From assembly GCA_900469345.1 (NCBI GenBank), contig UBWZ01000003.1, positions 204,577-268,576 on the forward strand: a stretch of DNA of 64,000 bases, read 5' to 3'. The DNA is from Hyphomicrobiales bacterium. Its GTDB lineage: Bacteria > Pseudomonadota > Alphaproteobacteria > Rhizobiales > Rhizobiaceae. A program made the translations under genes and the position numbers. The notes under the pieces were generated by a model that was not told the DNA's origin, ran no database searches, and saw nothing but the letters and a program-made list of their open reading frames with translations. This document shows positions 19,536 through 29,533 of the stretch, one piece after another (the stretch's first letter is position 1; the number at the start of each line of letters is the position of its first letter).

Positions 19536-20195
19536 TCAGCCCGTATGTCCGACCGTCCGCGCGATGGCGAGGCGGAGATCGTCGAGGCCGGCACCCTTTT
19601 CCGACGACGTCGACAGTACCTCCGGAAAGGCAGCCGGCCGCTTGCGGATCAGCTCGAGCGTCTCCGCAACCAGCTTCGGAACCGCCGGCTCCTTGATCTT
19701 GTCTGTCTTTGTCAGCACGATCTGGTAGGAGACTGCCGCCTTGTCGAGCAGCGAGAGCACCTCGTCGTCGTTCTTCTTGAGGCCGTGGCGGCTGTCGATC
19801 AGCACATAGACGCGCTTCAGCGTCGATCGGCCGCGAAGGTAGTCGAAGACCAGCCTTGTCCAGGCGTCCACCTGCTCCTTCGGCGCCTGCGCATAGCCGT
19901 AACCCGGCATGTCGACCAGCGCCATCGGCGGCAGGTCGCCGGCTTCGCCCGAATAGCCGTCGGGGACGAAATAGTTGAGCTCCTGGGTGCGTCCCGGCGT
20001 ATTGGACGTGCGCGCGAGCCCCTTGTGGCCGACCAGCGCATTGATCAGCGAAGACTTGCCGACATTCGACCGACCGGCGAATGCCACTTCGAGCGGGCCT
20101 TCGGGCGGCAGGAACTTCATCGCGGGTACACCGCGGATAAAGATCCAGGGGCGGCCGAACAGGGGTTTGTCCTCCTTGTGCGGATCGGTCGGCAT
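19536..20195 (-). CDS. engB: Ribosome biogenesis GTP-binding protein YihA/YsxC
   Basis: A 219-residue small GTPase needed for large-subunit ribosome assembly. G motifs are all present: G1 [10 protein letters not shown] (residues 41-50), the G2 TPGRTQ region, G3 DMPGYGYA, and G4 TKTDK. The start [19 protein letters not shown] matches the family length; upstream in-frame codons are not conserved. In relatives argB follows engB closely, whereas here a sigma/anti-sigma/fasciclin module lies between them. Confidence 0.95.
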   Translation of the reverse strand: MPTDPHKEDKPLFGRPWIFIRGVPAMKFLPPEGPLEVAFAGRSNVGKSSLINALVGHKGLARTSNTPGRTQELNYFVPDGYSGEAGDLPPMALVDMPGYGYAQAPKEQVDAWTRLVFDYLRGRSTLKRVYVLIDSRHGLKKNDDEVLSLLDKAAVSYQIVLTKTDKIKEPAVPKLVAETLELIRKRPAAFPEVLSTSSEKGAGLDDLRLAIARTVGHTG

Positions 20196-20296
20196 CGTCA
20201 CATCATCCTTCACTGAACAGCTTTCGGCATCCGGGTTTTGAACCGCTCTGTCAAGCGGAGAGCCTTCCCGGCAGATGCGGAGCCCGGTCGTACCCA

Positions 20297-20324
20297 AGAA
20301 AAAACCCCGCCGAAGCGGGGTTCT
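20297..20324 (-). terminator. Terminator between yidC and engB
   Basis: On the minus strand AACCCCGC-TTCG-GCGGGGTT is followed by TTTTTC. It sits directly after the yidC stop codon, so engB is reached only by read-through or has its own promoter. Confidence 0.9.
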
Positions 20325-20329
20325 TCACG

Positions 20330-22141
20330 CTATTTCGAGGGCGCCGGCTTTCGCTTGAACAGGCCCTTCATGTTGTCGAACAGCTCGATCTTGGCCCCGT
20401 GCCGCTTCATGATGATCGCCTGCTGGCTGACCGAAAGCGTGTTGTTCCACGCCCAGTAGATCACGAGACCCGCCGGGAACGACGACAGCATGTAGGTGAA
20501 GATCAGCGGCATCCAGGTAAAGATTGCTGCCTGCGTCGGGTCCGGCGGCGTCGGGTTCATGCGCATCTGCAGGAACATCGTGATGCCCATGACGATCGGC
20601 CACACGCCGATCATCAGGAAGTGCGGAACGTCGTAGGGAAGCAGGCCGAACAGGTTGAACAGCGACGTCGGATCCGGTGCGGAAAGGTCCTGGATCCAGC
20701 CGAAGAACGGCGCGTGCCGCATCTCGATGGTCGTGTAGATTACCTTGTAGAGCGAGAAGAAGATCGGGATCTGCAGCACCACCGGCCAGCAGCCGGCGAT
20801 CGGGTTGATCTTTTCTTCCTTGTAGAGCTGCATCGTCGCCTGCTGCAGGGCCATCCGGTCGTCGCCGAACTTCGCCTTCAGCTCTTCCATCTTCGGCTGC
20901 ATGCGCTTCATGTTCGCCATGGAGGCGTACTGCTTGCTGGCCAGCGGGAAGAACAGCAGCTTGACGACGACGGTCGTCAGCAGGATGGCAACACCGAAAT
21001 TGCCGACATGACGGAAGAAGAAGTCCATCAGTTTGAACATCGGCTTGGTGATGAAGTAGAACCATCCCCAGTCGATCACCAGGTCGAAATGCGGGATTGC
21101 GTACTGCGTCACGTAGCGATCGACGAGCGGCACTTCCTTGGCGCCTGCAAACACCAGGTTCTTGAGTTCGGTGGACTGGCCGGGCTGGATGGTTACGGCA
21201 TCGGCCTTGTAGTCTGCCTGGTAGCGGGGCTGGCCATCGGTGAAATGCGTAAACCGCGAATCATAGGCGACTGCCTGCGGCGGCACGATCGTCGCGGCCC
21301 AGTACTTGTCGGTGATGCCGATCCAGCCGCCGGTCGCCTTCTCGTTGGCGACGGCCGCTTTCTCGACATTGGCATAGGTCGGTTCGGTCAGGCTGCCGCC
21401 GGTGCCGAGAACGGCCAGGAAGCCTTCGTGGATGACCCAGACGGCAGGCGTTGCCGGCTTGTTGTTGCGCGTCACGCGGCCGTAGCTCGACAGGCTGACC
21501 GGAGCACCGGTCGGGTTGTCGATCTTGTCGTTGACGGTGATCATGTAGTGATCGTCGACGGAGATGGTGCGCGTGAACACCAGGCCTTTGTCGTTGGTGA
21601 AGGACAGCGTCACCGGGGTTTGCGCCGTCAGCTTGTCGCCCGAGGTAAGGGTCCACTGCGTCGTCGGGCCGGGTGTCGAGCCGCTGGCCTCGCTGCCGAC
21701 ATAGCCGAGTTCCGTGAAGTAGCCGTCCTTCGTGTCGGCGGGCGAAAACAGCGTGATCAGCGGGCTCTTGTCGTCCACCGTCTCGTGATATTCCTTGAGC
21801 TTAAGGTCGTCGAAGCGGGCGCCGGCCAGGTTGATAGAGCCGGAAATCGCCGGGGTGTCGATCTGGACACGCTGCGAGCGGGCAAGCGCCTGGTCGCGGG
21901 TCGCGGTCGCCTCGGCCTGGTTGGCGCCGGGCAGATTGCCGGTGGTCGTCGCCGCACCCGGGCTTTCCGGCGTGAACGTCTGTGCCCCGGGCTGGCTCGA
22001 CTGCTGCTGCTGAAGCGCCTGCTTGGCTTCTTCCGCGCGCTGCTGAGCCTCCATCCTCGGGCCCATGTAAAGGAACTGCCAGGCAAGGACGATCACGACC
22101 GAAAGCGCGATCGCGATGAAGTAATTACGATTCTTTTCCAT
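20330..22141 (-). CDS. yidC: Membrane protein insertase YidC
   Basis: Inserts and folds inner-membrane proteins, alone or with SecYEG. The 603-residue protein has the first membrane helix at residues 6-25 ([18 protein letters not shown]), a Gln-rich linker, a large periplasmic beta domain (about 60-350), and the five-helix insertase core with [17 protein letters not shown] and the hydrophilic-groove Arg in the [20 protein letters not shown] region. The second of two adjacent ATGs (22141) has the better spacing to AGGA. Its first codons overlap the rnpA end, giving the conserved rpmH-rnpA-yidC operon. Confidence 0.97.
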   Translation of the reverse strand: MEKNRNYFIAIALSVVIVLAWQFLYMGPRMEAQQRAEEAKQALQQQQSSQPGAQTFTPESPGAATTTGNLPGANQAEATATRDQALARSQRVQIDTPAISGSINLAGARFDDLKLKEYHETVDDKSPLITLFSPADTKDGYFTELGYVGSEASGSTPGPTTQWTLTSGDKLTAQTPVTLSFTNDKGLVFTRTISVDDHYMITVNDKIDNPTGAPVSLSSYGRVTRNNKPATPAVWVIHEGFLAVLGTGGSLTEPTYANVEKAAVANEKATGGWIGITDKYWAATIVPPQAVAYDSRFTHFTDGQPRYQADYKADAVTIQPGQSTELKNLVFAGAKEVPLVDRYVTQYAIPHFDLVIDWGWFYFITKPMFKLMDFFFRHVGNFGVAILLTTVVVKLLFFPLASKQYASMANMKRMQPKMEELKAKFGDDRMALQQATMQLYKEEKINPIAGCWPVVLQIPIFFSLYKVIYTTIEMRHAPFFGWIQDLSAPDPTSLFNLFGLLPYDVPHFLMIGVWPIVMGITMFLQMRMNPTPPDPTQAAIFTWMPLIFTYMLSSFPAGLVIYWAWNNTLSVSQQAIIMKRHGAKIELFDNMKGLFKRKPAPSK

Positions 22142-22562
22142 CATGCTTTCCTGGAACAGGTCTCCTCGGACCGCCCTGTAGCGGCGCACCGTGTCTTGGC
22201 TTGCCTTGTTTGGGCGTGCTCTCAATGCGCTCGACCAGCCGTGCGGTCAACTCGGCAAAGGGGGTGCCTAGCACTTCCCGCCGCGCGACAATGACATAGT
22301 CGTGTCCGTTCTTCATTGCAATTGCGGCAGACTGCCTGACCGCCGCCTTCAGGCGACGCCGCATGCGGTTGCGCTCCACCGCGTTGCCGTGTTTCTTGGT
22401 AACGGTAAATCCGACGCGTGGTGGATCTTCCGGTTCGTTCCGGTCGAGCACTTCCAGAAGGAAGGCACGTCCGCGGCGAACGTCTCCGTTTCTCACAGCG
22501 AGGAACTGCGGCCGGCTTTTCAGCCGGCCGACAGTTGTCTTGTCGTTCGTTTTCTTCGTCAT
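22125..22562 (-). CDS. rnpA: Ribonuclease P protein component
   Basis: Protein partner of the RNase P ribozyme that matures tRNA 5' ends. The 145-residue basic protein has the RNP box [17 protein letters not shown] and the [12 protein letters not shown] strand typical of RnpA, with a longer, disordered Pro/Lys-rich C-terminus ([19 protein letters not shown]). It lies between rpmH and yidC and overlaps the yidC start by 17 bp. Confidence 0.95.
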   Translation of the reverse strand: MTKKTNDKTTVGRLKSRPQFLAVRNGDVRRGRAFLLEVLDRNEPEDPPRVGFTVTKKHGNAVERNRMRRRLKAAVRQSAAIAMKNGHDYVIVARREVLGTPFAELTARLVERIESTPKQGKPRHGAPLQGGPRRPVPGKHDGKES

Positions 22563-22589
22563 CGCCCGTACAATCCGGGCATCTCGGCC

Positions 22590-22724
22590 TTAGGCCGAGA
22601 GACGGCTGCGGCCGCGTGCGCGGCGTGCAGTCAAGACCTTGCGGCCGCCCTTGGTAGCCATGCGAGCACGGAAACCATGGCGACGCTTGCGAACAAGCTT
22701 GGACGGTTGGTAGGTACGCTTCAT
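22590..22724 (-). CDS. rpmH: 50S ribosomal protein L34
   Basis: A 44-residue very basic ribosomal protein. The sequence begins [20 protein letters not shown] and continues [18 protein letters not shown], an unmistakable L34. First gene of the rpmH-rnpA-yidC operon, with a predicted sigma-70 promoter about 130 bp upstream. Confidence 0.98.
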   Translation of the reverse strand: MKRTYQPSKLVRKRRHGFRARMATKGGRKVLTARRARGRSRLSA

Positions 22725-23217
22725 TTTTTTAATGCCGCGGTGTGCGGCCCTTCTTTGATTTGCCTCGCAAGGAGGCAAGAGCGTTTCGGATAACGATCTG
22801 CGCAAGCGGATGCACGCGTGCAAGCCCGCGAGAGCTGAACGTGGCCGGCTTATAGGGCGAATGGGCAGAAAAAGTCAATCGCAGTGCACGGCAAACCCGC
22901 ACCGAACGCCTTGGTTCTGCGCTGTCGCATCTGCGGCTCCCCTTCAGGTTGTCCGCGCGCACCCGAAGCCTCTTTAACGATTAAATCCTTGCGTCGCTGT
23001 TATAGGGCCCTCGAAAGTGAGGGATAATAATTCGCATGATAGCTTTTCCCCGAAAATATCTTCGCCTCTACCTCAACCACAGTGAATAGGTTGGCAAATC
23101 GTGCCGGAGTGAACTGCTGTGGCCGGCGGAACATGATCAAGTATTGTTAAGACATCAGTGCTAGATTTGGTGATCTGCAAGAAAAGATTTGCTTAACGTG
23201 CATAGAGGAGAGTCCGT
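22725..23217. other. Intergenic region between rpmH and the chemoreceptor gene
   Basis: A 493-bp region without a convincing gene. The left part is the rpmH leader and promoter. The middle is AT-richer than the surroundings and contains TTTAACGATTAAAT (about 22975-22988), a near-palindrome not spaced like a full CtrA box. The right part ends in the receptor ribosome-binding site (gaggagag). Short open frames on either strand lack coding character. Confidence 0.6.
22849..22878 (-). promoter_or_regulatory. Predicted housekeeping promoter of rpmH
   Basis: On the minus strand TTGACT (22878-22873), an 18-base spacer and TATAAG (22854-22849) form a near-consensus promoter. Transcription would start near 22842, leaving a leader of roughly 118 bases before rpmH. 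Confidence 0.65.
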
Positions 23218-25260
23218 GTGAAGATCGGAGCCAAAGTTACCCTACTCGTCGGTGTGATGAGCCTTGTCACCTGCATGATCGGCGGGGTCTCACTGTTTGC
23301 GGTTGGTCAATACCAAACGCAGAGCGAGAAGTACGCCGATATCGCGGACCGTGCGTATAATGGCGAACATCTGAACCGCCTCGTGACGGCCGTGGTGATG
23401 GATGCCCGCGGCATCTACGCCGCCAAGGATGCCGCAGCAGCCAAGCCTTTCGGCGACAGCCTGCTGAAATCCCTCGATGACATCGAAAAGCTGATCGCTC
23501 AGTGGAAGCCGAGAGTGCCCGCGGCCCAGAAGGAAAGCTTCGACAAGCTCGTGGCCCGCTTCCAGGAATTCAAGGCCTTCAGGACTGAAACGGCGCGGCT
23601 GAGCCAGGCGGAGGGTCCACAGGCCGCAAGTGCGCAGGGCAACAACGACGCCAATCGGAACAACCGCAAGGCATACCAGGCCGAAATCGACGGCGTCGTG
23701 AAGGCTGACCAGGCCGAACTCGACGCACTGAGCGACGACATGGCCTCGTTCGGCAGCACCGTCTTCTACATCGTGCTTGCTGCCACGCTTCTGGGTGTTG
23801 CTGGCGGTCTTGCCTTCGGTCTCTATTTCGCGCGCCGGCAGCTGAGCCAGCCGATTCTCGACCTCACCGCCTCCATGACGAAGCTGGCCGACGGCAACTA
23901 CGAGACGGACGTGCCCCTGACCGGGCGCCAGGACGAAATCGGCGACATGGCGACCGCCGTCGAGGTGTTCAAGACCAACGGTCTCGAAGTCGCCCGCCTG
24001 AATGCTTCCGACCTGGCTCTTCGCACCAAGAGCGACGATCTCCAGAAGCGCATGTCTGCGGTGGTGGCCGCCGCTGCGGAAGGCGACTTCACCGGACGCA
24101 TTGGCAAGCAGTGGGGCGAGGAGACCCTCGATGCTTTCGCACGCAATGTCGACCATCTGATGAGCAGCGTCGATGTCGGCATTACCGAGACCCGCCGCGT
24201 CGTCGGAAGCCTTGCAAGCGGCGATCTGACCGACAGCATGACGGGTCAGTTCAAGGGAACGTTTGCCGAGCTGCAGCAGAACGTCAACAGCACGATGGAT
24301 ACGCTGCGCAAGACGATGCGCGACATCCGGCACGCGACCGGTTCCATCAATGGCAGCACGAACGAGCTGAGCACGGCCACCAACGACCTCTCGAAGCGTA
24401 CGGAGCAGCAGGCTGCGGCGCTGGAGGAGACCTCGGCTGCACTGGACGAAATCACGGCGGTCGTGAAGACGTCGACGGAGCGCGCCCAGGAAGCCACTGT
24501 CATGGTCGGCGAAGCCAAGCAGAGCGCGGTGCAGTCCGGCGAGATCGTACGCAGTGCCGTGGCGGCCATGGGCCGCATCGAGCAGGCATCCCGCGAAATC
24601 GCACAGATCACCAACGTTATCGACGAGATCGCCTTCCAGACCAACCTTCTCGCGCTCAATGCCGGCGTCGAGGCGGCAAGGGCAGGCGAAGCGGGCAAGG
24701 GCTTCGCGGTCGTTGCCCAGGAGGTGCGTGAACTGGCGCAGCGTTCCGCAAGTGCTGCCAAGGATATCAAGACGCTGATCAGCAAGTCGGGTGAAGAGGT
24801 CGCCGGTGGCGTCACCTTCGTCCAGAAGACCGGCGAGGCGCTCGGCGAGATCGAAACCCGGGTTCTGAGGATCAACGATCATATCCATTCGATTGCGGTC
24901 GCTTCGCGCGAACAGGCAACCGGTCTGGGCGAGGTCAATACGGCCGTCAACCAGATGGACCAGGTCACCCAGCAGAACGCGGCGATGGTCGAGGAGACCT
25001 CCGCGGCAACGAGCAAGCTCGCCTCGGAAGCCAACAATCTGTTTGACCTGATCTCCCATTTCCAGATCGGCGAAGAAACGCATGCTGCGGCCGACACACC
25101 CCGGCAGCCGTCGCGACCGGCTGTCGCAACGTCCGCCAGCCGGCCGCGTATCTCGCCGGTCCGCAACATGGCCGGGACGATAGCCCGGGCGTTCGGCGGC
25201 GGACGAGCCGCAGCGGCCGCAGCGCCGGCGCCGGCGTCAAGCGAGTGGGAAGAGTTCTGA
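23218..25260 (+). CDS. Methyl-accepting chemotaxis protein with C-terminal CheR-docking pentapeptide
   Basis: A 680-residue transmembrane chemoreceptor. Helix one is at about residues 7-29, the periplasmic helical sensor at 30-179 and helix two at 180-204. HAMP follows ([20 protein letters not shown]), with a second HAMP-like segment before the signalling domain, whose tip is [21 protein letters not shown] variable Ala/Pro linker leads to the last five residues EWEEF, a CheR/CheB-docking pentapeptide of the alphaproteobacterial WEEF type. The start is GTG with a good gaggagag site. No che genes are nearby; the ligand is unknown. A strong terminator follows. Confidence 0.96.
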   Translation: MKIGAKVTLLVGVMSLVTCMIGGVSLFAVGQYQTQSEKYADIADRAYNGEHLNRLVTAVVMDARGIYAAKDAAAAKPFGDSLLKSLDDIEKLIAQWKPRVPAAQKESFDKLVARFQEFKAFRTETARLSQAEGPQAASAQGNNDANRNNRKAYQAEIDGVVKADQAELDALSDDMASFGSTVFYIVLAATLLGVAGGLAFGLYFARRQLSQPILDLTASMTKLADGNYETDVPLTGRQDEIGDMATAVEVFKTNGLEVARLNASDLALRTKSDDLQKRMSAVVAAAAEGDFTGRIGKQWGEETLDAFARNVDHLMSSVDVGITETRRVVGSLASGDLTDSMTGQFKGTFAELQQNVNSTMDTLRKTMRDIRHATGSINGSTNELSTATNDLSKRTEQQAAALEETSAALDEITAVVKTSTERAQEATVMVGEAKQSAVQSGEIVRSAVAAMGRIEQASREIAQITNVIDEIAFQTNLLALNAGVEAARAGEAGKGFAVVAQEVRELAQRSASAAKDIKTLISKSGEEVAGGVTFVQKTGEALGEIETRVLRINDHIHSIAVASREQATGLGEVNTAVNQMDQVTQQNAAMVEETSAATSKLASEANNLFDLISHFQIGEETHAAADTPRQPSRPAVATSASRPRISPVRNMAGTIARAFGGGRAAAAAAPAPASSEWEEF

Positions 25261-25281
25261 TCGAACCAGGCGCTCGCACGA

Positions 25282-25319
25282 AATACGACAGGGACCTGAG
25301 CGGTCCCTGTTTTCGTATT
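25282..25319. terminator. Terminator after the chemoreceptor gene
   Basis: CAGGGACC-tgagc-GGTCCCTG with flanking AATACGA and TCGTATT arms and a TTTT run forms a long, nearly perfect stem. Confidence 0.85.
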
Positions 25320-25411
25320 GGCGGGAGGGGTGGCAAAGGCAGTTCAAACGGATAGAATGATCCGTGAACGTTGCGGCTGTTTTCCGCGATTATCTGGAAG
25401 TGGAGACGGAA

Positions 25412-26905
25412 ATGGACGAGGTGCGGACCTCGGCGCAAAGCGAGGCCTGGCCGGACGGTGCCGGTCCCGGGACCATGCCGCGCATGTTCCATGGCCTGTC
25501 CGGTCGTCTCCTGTGGCTGACCGTCATCTTCGTCATGCTGGCGGAAATCCTGATTTTCGTGCCCTCGGTCGCCGGAATGCGGATGAACTGGCTGCGCGAT
25601 CGGCTCGACACCGCTGCGGCTGCCGGGATTGTCATCGATGGTCTCCAGCCGGCAGAACTTCCCCGTGCCGTGCAGGACGATACGCTTCTGGCCACCGGAA
25701 CCAAGGTCATTGCTCTGCGCAAGGACGGCACCTCGCGCCTTCTTGCAGCAACCGACCTTCCGCCCCAGGTCGATGCGCAATACGACCTCGCCCATACGTC
25801 GATGCTGGCCTCGATGCGCGATGCGCTCGACACGCTCTTCCTTGGTGGCGACCAGGTTATGCGGGTGTTCGGCCCGATTGGCGAAAGCGACATGACGATC
25901 GAGCTCGTCATGACCGACAATGCGCTTCGCAAGGAGATGCTGAAATACGCCAAGATGATGTTCGTCCTGTCGCTGCTGATCTCCCTAATCACGGCGGTGC
26001 TGATCTTCCTGGCCATCAACCGGATGATGATCACGCCCATCCGGCGACTGACGCTGAGCATGCAGACTTTTTCCGAACAGCCGGACGATCCTTCGCGGAT
26101 CTTTACCGCCGACCGCTCCAGCGGCGAGCTGGCGGTGGCGGGGCGGCATCTGACGGCCATGCAGCGGGAATTGCAGCGAACCCTCAAGCAGCAGAAGAAC
26201 CTTGTCGATCTCGGCCTGGCCGTCTCCAAGATCAATCACGACATGCGCAATATCCTAGCCTCGGCGCAGCTCATGTCCGATCGCCTGACGGACGTGGAAG
26301 ACCCGATGGTGCGCAGTTTTGCGCCCAAGCTTCTGCGCACGATCGACCGTGCCGTGGGCTACACGACGGAAGTGCTGGCCTACGGCCAGGCATCGGAAGC
26401 CGAGCCCCGGCGGCGGCGGGTCCGTCTGTCGGAGCTCAGCCAGGACGTTCGCGACATCCTGGCGATCGACCCGGACTCCGGCATCGAGTTCATCGAGCAG
26501 GTGCCGACCGAGATCGAGATCGATTGCGACAGCGAGCAGATCTTCCGGGTCATCCACAATCTCTGCCGCAATGCCTTCCAGGCCCTCGTCAACCTCGATC
26601 CCGAAGATGGCGCCGTGATCCGGCGGATCACCCTGACGGCCCACCGCCTCGGCAGCGTGGTCAGCATCACGGTCGACGACACCGGGCCGGGCATGCCGCG
26701 CAAGGCGCGTGAGAACCTGTTTTCCGCGTTCCGGGGCTCGGCCCGCTCCGGCGGCACCGGCTTGGGCCTCGTCATCGCCCGCGAGCTCGTGCTCGCTCAT
26801 GGCGGTACCATCGGCCTGGTCGAGAAGCCCGGTCCCGGCACCCAGTTCCGTATCGAAATTCCCGACCGTCCGGTCTCGCTCGATGACTACCGCGCGCGCG
26901 CCTGA
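25412..26905 (+). CDS. Orphan membrane sensor histidine kinase
   Basis: A 497-residue kinase with a first membrane helix at about residues 31-51, a periplasmic domain of about 120 residues and a second helix near 175-197 (MMFVLSLLISLITAVLIFLA). A HAMP-like linker follows. The phospho-acceptor segment VSKINHDMRNILASAQ departs from the common HELRTPL form. The ATPase domain has N box NLCRNAFQAL, G1 DDTGPGMP and G2 GGTGLGLVIA. The ATG at 25412 is chosen because GGAG lies six bases upstream; a GTG at 25364 is the alternative. No response regulator gene is adjacent, so its partner is unknown. Confidence 0.92.
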   Translation: MDEVRTSAQSEAWPDGAGPGTMPRMFHGLSGRLLWLTVIFVMLAEILIFVPSVAGMRMNWLRDRLDTAAAAGIVIDGLQPAELPRAVQDDTLLATGTKVIALRKDGTSRLLAATDLPPQVDAQYDLAHTSMLASMRDALDTLFLGGDQVMRVFGPIGESDMTIELVMTDNALRKEMLKYAKMMFVLSLLISLITAVLIFLAINRMMITPIRRLTLSMQTFSEQPDDPSRIFTADRSSGELAVAGRHLTAMQRELQRTLKQQKNLVDLGLAVSKINHDMRNILASAQLMSDRLTDVEDPMVRSFAPKLLRTIDRAVGYTTEVLAYGQASEAEPRRRRVRLSELSQDVRDILAIDPDSGIEFIEQVPTEIEIDCDSEQIFRVIHNLCRNAFQALVNLDPEDGAVIRRITLTAHRLGSVVSITVDDTGPGMPRKARENLFSAFRGSARSGGTGLGLVIARELVLAHGGTIGLVEKPGPGTQFRIEIPDRPVSLDDYRARA

Positions 26906-27041
26906 CCGCTTTCCAGCGGCGTTTTCAATGGCTTGCGAAGCTCGTGACAGGAAAATGACGTCGGGTCCGGTAAATTCGCTTGCAATCCATCTCGGCAGCC
27001 TTTAGAGGATCGCCACGCAGCCGGTTACGCCGACTGCAGAC

Positions 27042-27118
27042 GCACCCGTAGCTCAGCTGGATAGAGCACCAGACTACGAATCTGGGGGTCAGGAGTTCGA
27101 ATCTCTTCGGGTGCGCCA
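27042..27118 (+). tRNA. tRNA-Arg (anticodon ACG)
   Basis: A full 77-base cloverleaf including encoded CCA: acceptor GCACCCG pairs with CGGGTGC, D stem GCTC/GAGC, anticodon arm CCAGA-CTACGAA-TCTGG, T loop TTCGAAT. The ACG anticodon is expected to be edited to ICG by TadA and to read CGU, CGC and CGA codons. Confidence 0.97.
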
Positions 27119-27228
27119 TTTCTCCCCTACAATATCGGTTCAGCAATCTCGGCTTGCCTGCTTTGCAGTTGAACGTGCGCGGCGCGCGTGCGAACTGCTG
27201 TCGGCAAGCCTGACGATGGATCGGAGAG

Positions 27229-28743
27229 ATGGCCCTGATGCGTTCTGCTGGACTGAAGAATGACGCAAGCCTTGCCGGTTTTCTCGCCGGCGGCATAAGG
27301 CCGGTGGCGCTCTTCTTCGCCGTCTATTTCGTCCTCAGTGTCGCCATGCGATTGATCCTGCCGAACGGACTGACGCTGGACGAGGCCGAACAGGCCTTGA
27401 TGTCGCAGCACTGGCGCCTGGGCTACGGGCCGCAGCCGCCTTTCTACAATTGGGTCCAGCACGCAATCGTCGCGCTCTCCGGGATTTTGCTCTTCTCCTT
27501 GGCGCTGCCGAAATTCCTGATGCTGTTCCTCTGCTACGTGTTTTACGGTCTGGCCGCCCGGGAGCTGTCCAAGCGGCCTGATTTCGTGGCGCTTGCCATG
27601 CTGGGCCTGCTGGCACTTCCGCAGGTCTCCTACATGCCGCAGCAGGATCTTACCCATACGGTGGCGGTGCTGATGGCGGCAGCGCTTTTCCTCTATGGCC
27701 TGTGCCGCACCCTTTCCCGTCCGGATTGGCAGGGCTATGCCATCCTCGGCCTTGCCATCGGCATCGGCTCCATCGCCAAGTACAATTTCGTGCTTCTGCC
27801 GGCCGCGACCCTCGTTGCTGTGCTGTGCGACAGGGAGTTTCGACAGCGCTTGCTCGATCTGCGGGTGCTGCTGACGGCCGTCATCGCGCTGGCCATCATC
27901 CTGCCTCATGCGCTCTGGCTCGCTCAACACCTGGACCTCGCCACCAGCGGGACGATCAGCAAGATGGTCGATGCCCGTGCGTCGCATGGCGTTTTGCGCG
28001 TTCTGCGGGCGCTTGCGTCGCTGGTTCTGGCGTGCCTGGCCTTCGGCGCCCTTGCCGTTCTCGTTCTCGCATTGCCCCAGCGCGCCATGATCCGCCCCGC
28101 CTGGGCCACCGGCGACCGGTGGAGCCGCCTGCTCGGCCGGATCATGCTCGTCTCGCTGGCGGGCGTCGTGGTGGTGATCCTTGTGTCGGGTACCACCAAG
28201 ATCACCGAGCGCTGGCTCGACCCCTATCTCTTGCCTCTGCCGCTCTATCTGCTGCTGAAATTCCAGCACGCAGGAGCCGATCTCGACCGGCTCCTGCGCA
28301 GGCTGGCGCCGCTGTTTTTGGCGATCATGGTGATTTCCCTGCTGCCGACAGCTGCCAAGACCTGGAGCGCCGGCCTGACGGGCGCCTATGGCCGCATCAA
28401 CATGCCATTCGATGTGGCGGCAACCCGCCTGGCCGCCGATCGCAAACCTGTGCTGATCGTCGCGCGGGGCATGCATCTTGCGGGCAATATGCGCCTGCAG
28501 TTCCCGCAGGTGCCAGTCGTCGACATGGTAGACCTGACGGAGGGGGCCGCGCCGCCGCCGAGCGCAGCAGGTCCGGTTCTCGTCGTCTGGGTTCCGCCGG
28601 AGCAGAACGGGGCGGGGCCGGATCTCCCGGCGGTCGGGCAACGTCTCGGCCGGTATCCTTCGGCAACCGGTCTCCTGGAGCTACCCTATCATTTTGGCCG
28701 GGGCGGGCCGATGTGGAAGCTGGGCTACGCCTGGCTCGAATGA
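27229..28743 (+). CDS. GT39/GT83-type membrane glycosyltransferase
   Basis: A 504-residue inner-membrane protein with about ten to twelve hydrophobic helices and a short soluble C-terminal domain. The first periplasmic loop carries LTLDEAEQALMSQHWRLGYG with the catalytic acidic pair typical of the ArnT/PMT_2 superfamily, followed by PPFYNWVQ. This family moves sugars from polyprenyl-phosphate donors onto lipid A or other envelope acceptors; rhizobial RgtA-D galacturonosyltransferases belong here. The donor and acceptor are not evident from neighbours. It stands just after the tRNA-Arg gene. Confidence 0.87.
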   Translation: MALMRSAGLKNDASLAGFLAGGIRPVALFFAVYFVLSVAMRLILPNGLTLDEAEQALMSQHWRLGYGPQPPFYNWVQHAIVALSGILLFSLALPKFLMLFLCYVFYGLAARELSKRPDFVALAMLGLLALPQVSYMPQQDLTHTVAVLMAAALFLYGLCRTLSRPDWQGYAILGLAIGIGSIAKYNFVLLPAATLVAVLCDREFRQRLLDLRVLLTAVIALAIILPHALWLAQHLDLATSGTISKMVDARASHGVLRVLRALASLVLACLAFGALAVLVLALPQRAMIRPAWATGDRWSRLLGRIMLVSLAGVVVVILVSGTTKITERWLDPYLLPLPLYLLLKFQHAGADLDRLLRRLAPLFLAIMVISLLPTAAKTWSAGLTGAYGRINMPFDVAATRLAADRKPVLIVARGMHLAGNMRLQFPQVPVVDMVDLTEGAAPPPSAAGPVLVVWVPPEQNGAGPDLPAVGQRLGRYPSATGLLELPYHFGRGGPMWKLGYAWLE

Positions 28744-28811
28744 GCTCGCTAGGCAAAGCCGGCGCTGCTGCTATATCTGGCGCAGCAGCACGGCAGATTC
28801 GGGAGGGAATG

Positions 28812-29519
28812 ATGGCTGACACGACAAAGGTGGCGCTGATTACCGGCGGCGGACGCGGAATGGGCGAGGCGATCGCCCGCGAGCTTCACGACCAGGGCTA
28901 TCGACTCGCCCTGATGTCGCCATCCGAAAGCTGTGAGAACCTCGCACGGGAACTTGGCGGCGTCGCATGCCGCGGCGTGGCTGAGAAGGCCGAGGACATC
29001 GAGGCCATCGTCGAGCTTGCCATGCAGACCTACGGCCGCATCGACGCCGTGGTCAACCACACAGGTCATCCTCCCAAGGGTGACCTGCTCGACATCACGG
29101 ACGAGGCCTGGACGCTCGGATCGGACATGATGGTGCTCTCGCTGGTGCGCATGGCACGCCTCGTGACACCGATCATGCTGCGCCAGGGCGGCGGCGCCTT
29201 CGTCAACATCACCACCTTCGCGGCCTTCGAGCCGACGCTGGTGTTCCCGGTATCCTGCACCTACCGGGCAGCGGCCGGCGCCTTTACCAAGCTCTATTCG
29301 GACCGCTATGCAGCCGACAACATCCGCATGAACTGCATCCTTCCAGGCTATATCGACAGCCTGAACCACAAGCCGGAGACGGCGGATAAGGTGCCGATGA
29401 AGCGGATTGGGCAGGTCCGGGAGATTGCCAAGACGGCAGCCTTCCTGTTGTCCGACGGTGCCGGCTACATCACCGGGCAGAATATTCGAGTGGATGGCGG
29501 CGTCACCCGTCACGTCTGA
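28812..29519 (+). CDS. Atypical short-chain dehydrogenase/reductase
   Basis: A 235-residue SDR-fold protein. The nucleotide loop TGGGRGMGEA (residues 11-20) and the C-terminal GYITGQNIRVDGG are normal. The active-site region CTYRAAAGAFTKLYSDR has Tyr151, but the residue four places later is Ala155 instead of the catalytic Lys, and the usual Ser is replaced within NITTFAAFEP. It may have an altered mechanism or a non-catalytic role. It lies 14 bp before a proline-racemase-family gene, so it may act in the same pathway, for example on a hydroxyproline-derived product; this is inference. Confidence 0.85.
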   Translation: MADTTKVALITGGGRGMGEAIARELHDQGYRLALMSPSESCENLARELGGVACRGVAEKAEDIEAIVELAMQTYGRIDAVVNHTGHPPKGDLLDITDEAWTLGSDMMVLSLVRMARLVTPIMLRQGGGAFVNITTFAAFEPTLVFPVSCTYRAAAGAFTKLYSDRYAADNIRMNCILPGYIDSLNHKPETADKVPMKRIGQVREIAKTAAFLLSDGAGYITGQNIRVDGGVTRHV

Positions 29520-29533
29520 GCAGGAGAGATATC

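Noticed and set aside
20399..22294. 631-codon open frame antisense to yidC
   Set aside because: Very rich in Arg/His/Gly with no domain pattern; explained by the codon bias of yidC.
22972..22990. CtrA box (TTAA-N7-TTAA)
   Set aside because: The two TTAA elements are three bases apart, not seven.
23290..25083. 597-codon open frame antisense to the chemoreceptor gene
   Set aside because: The receptor on the plus strand has full family structure; the antisense frame is its shadow.
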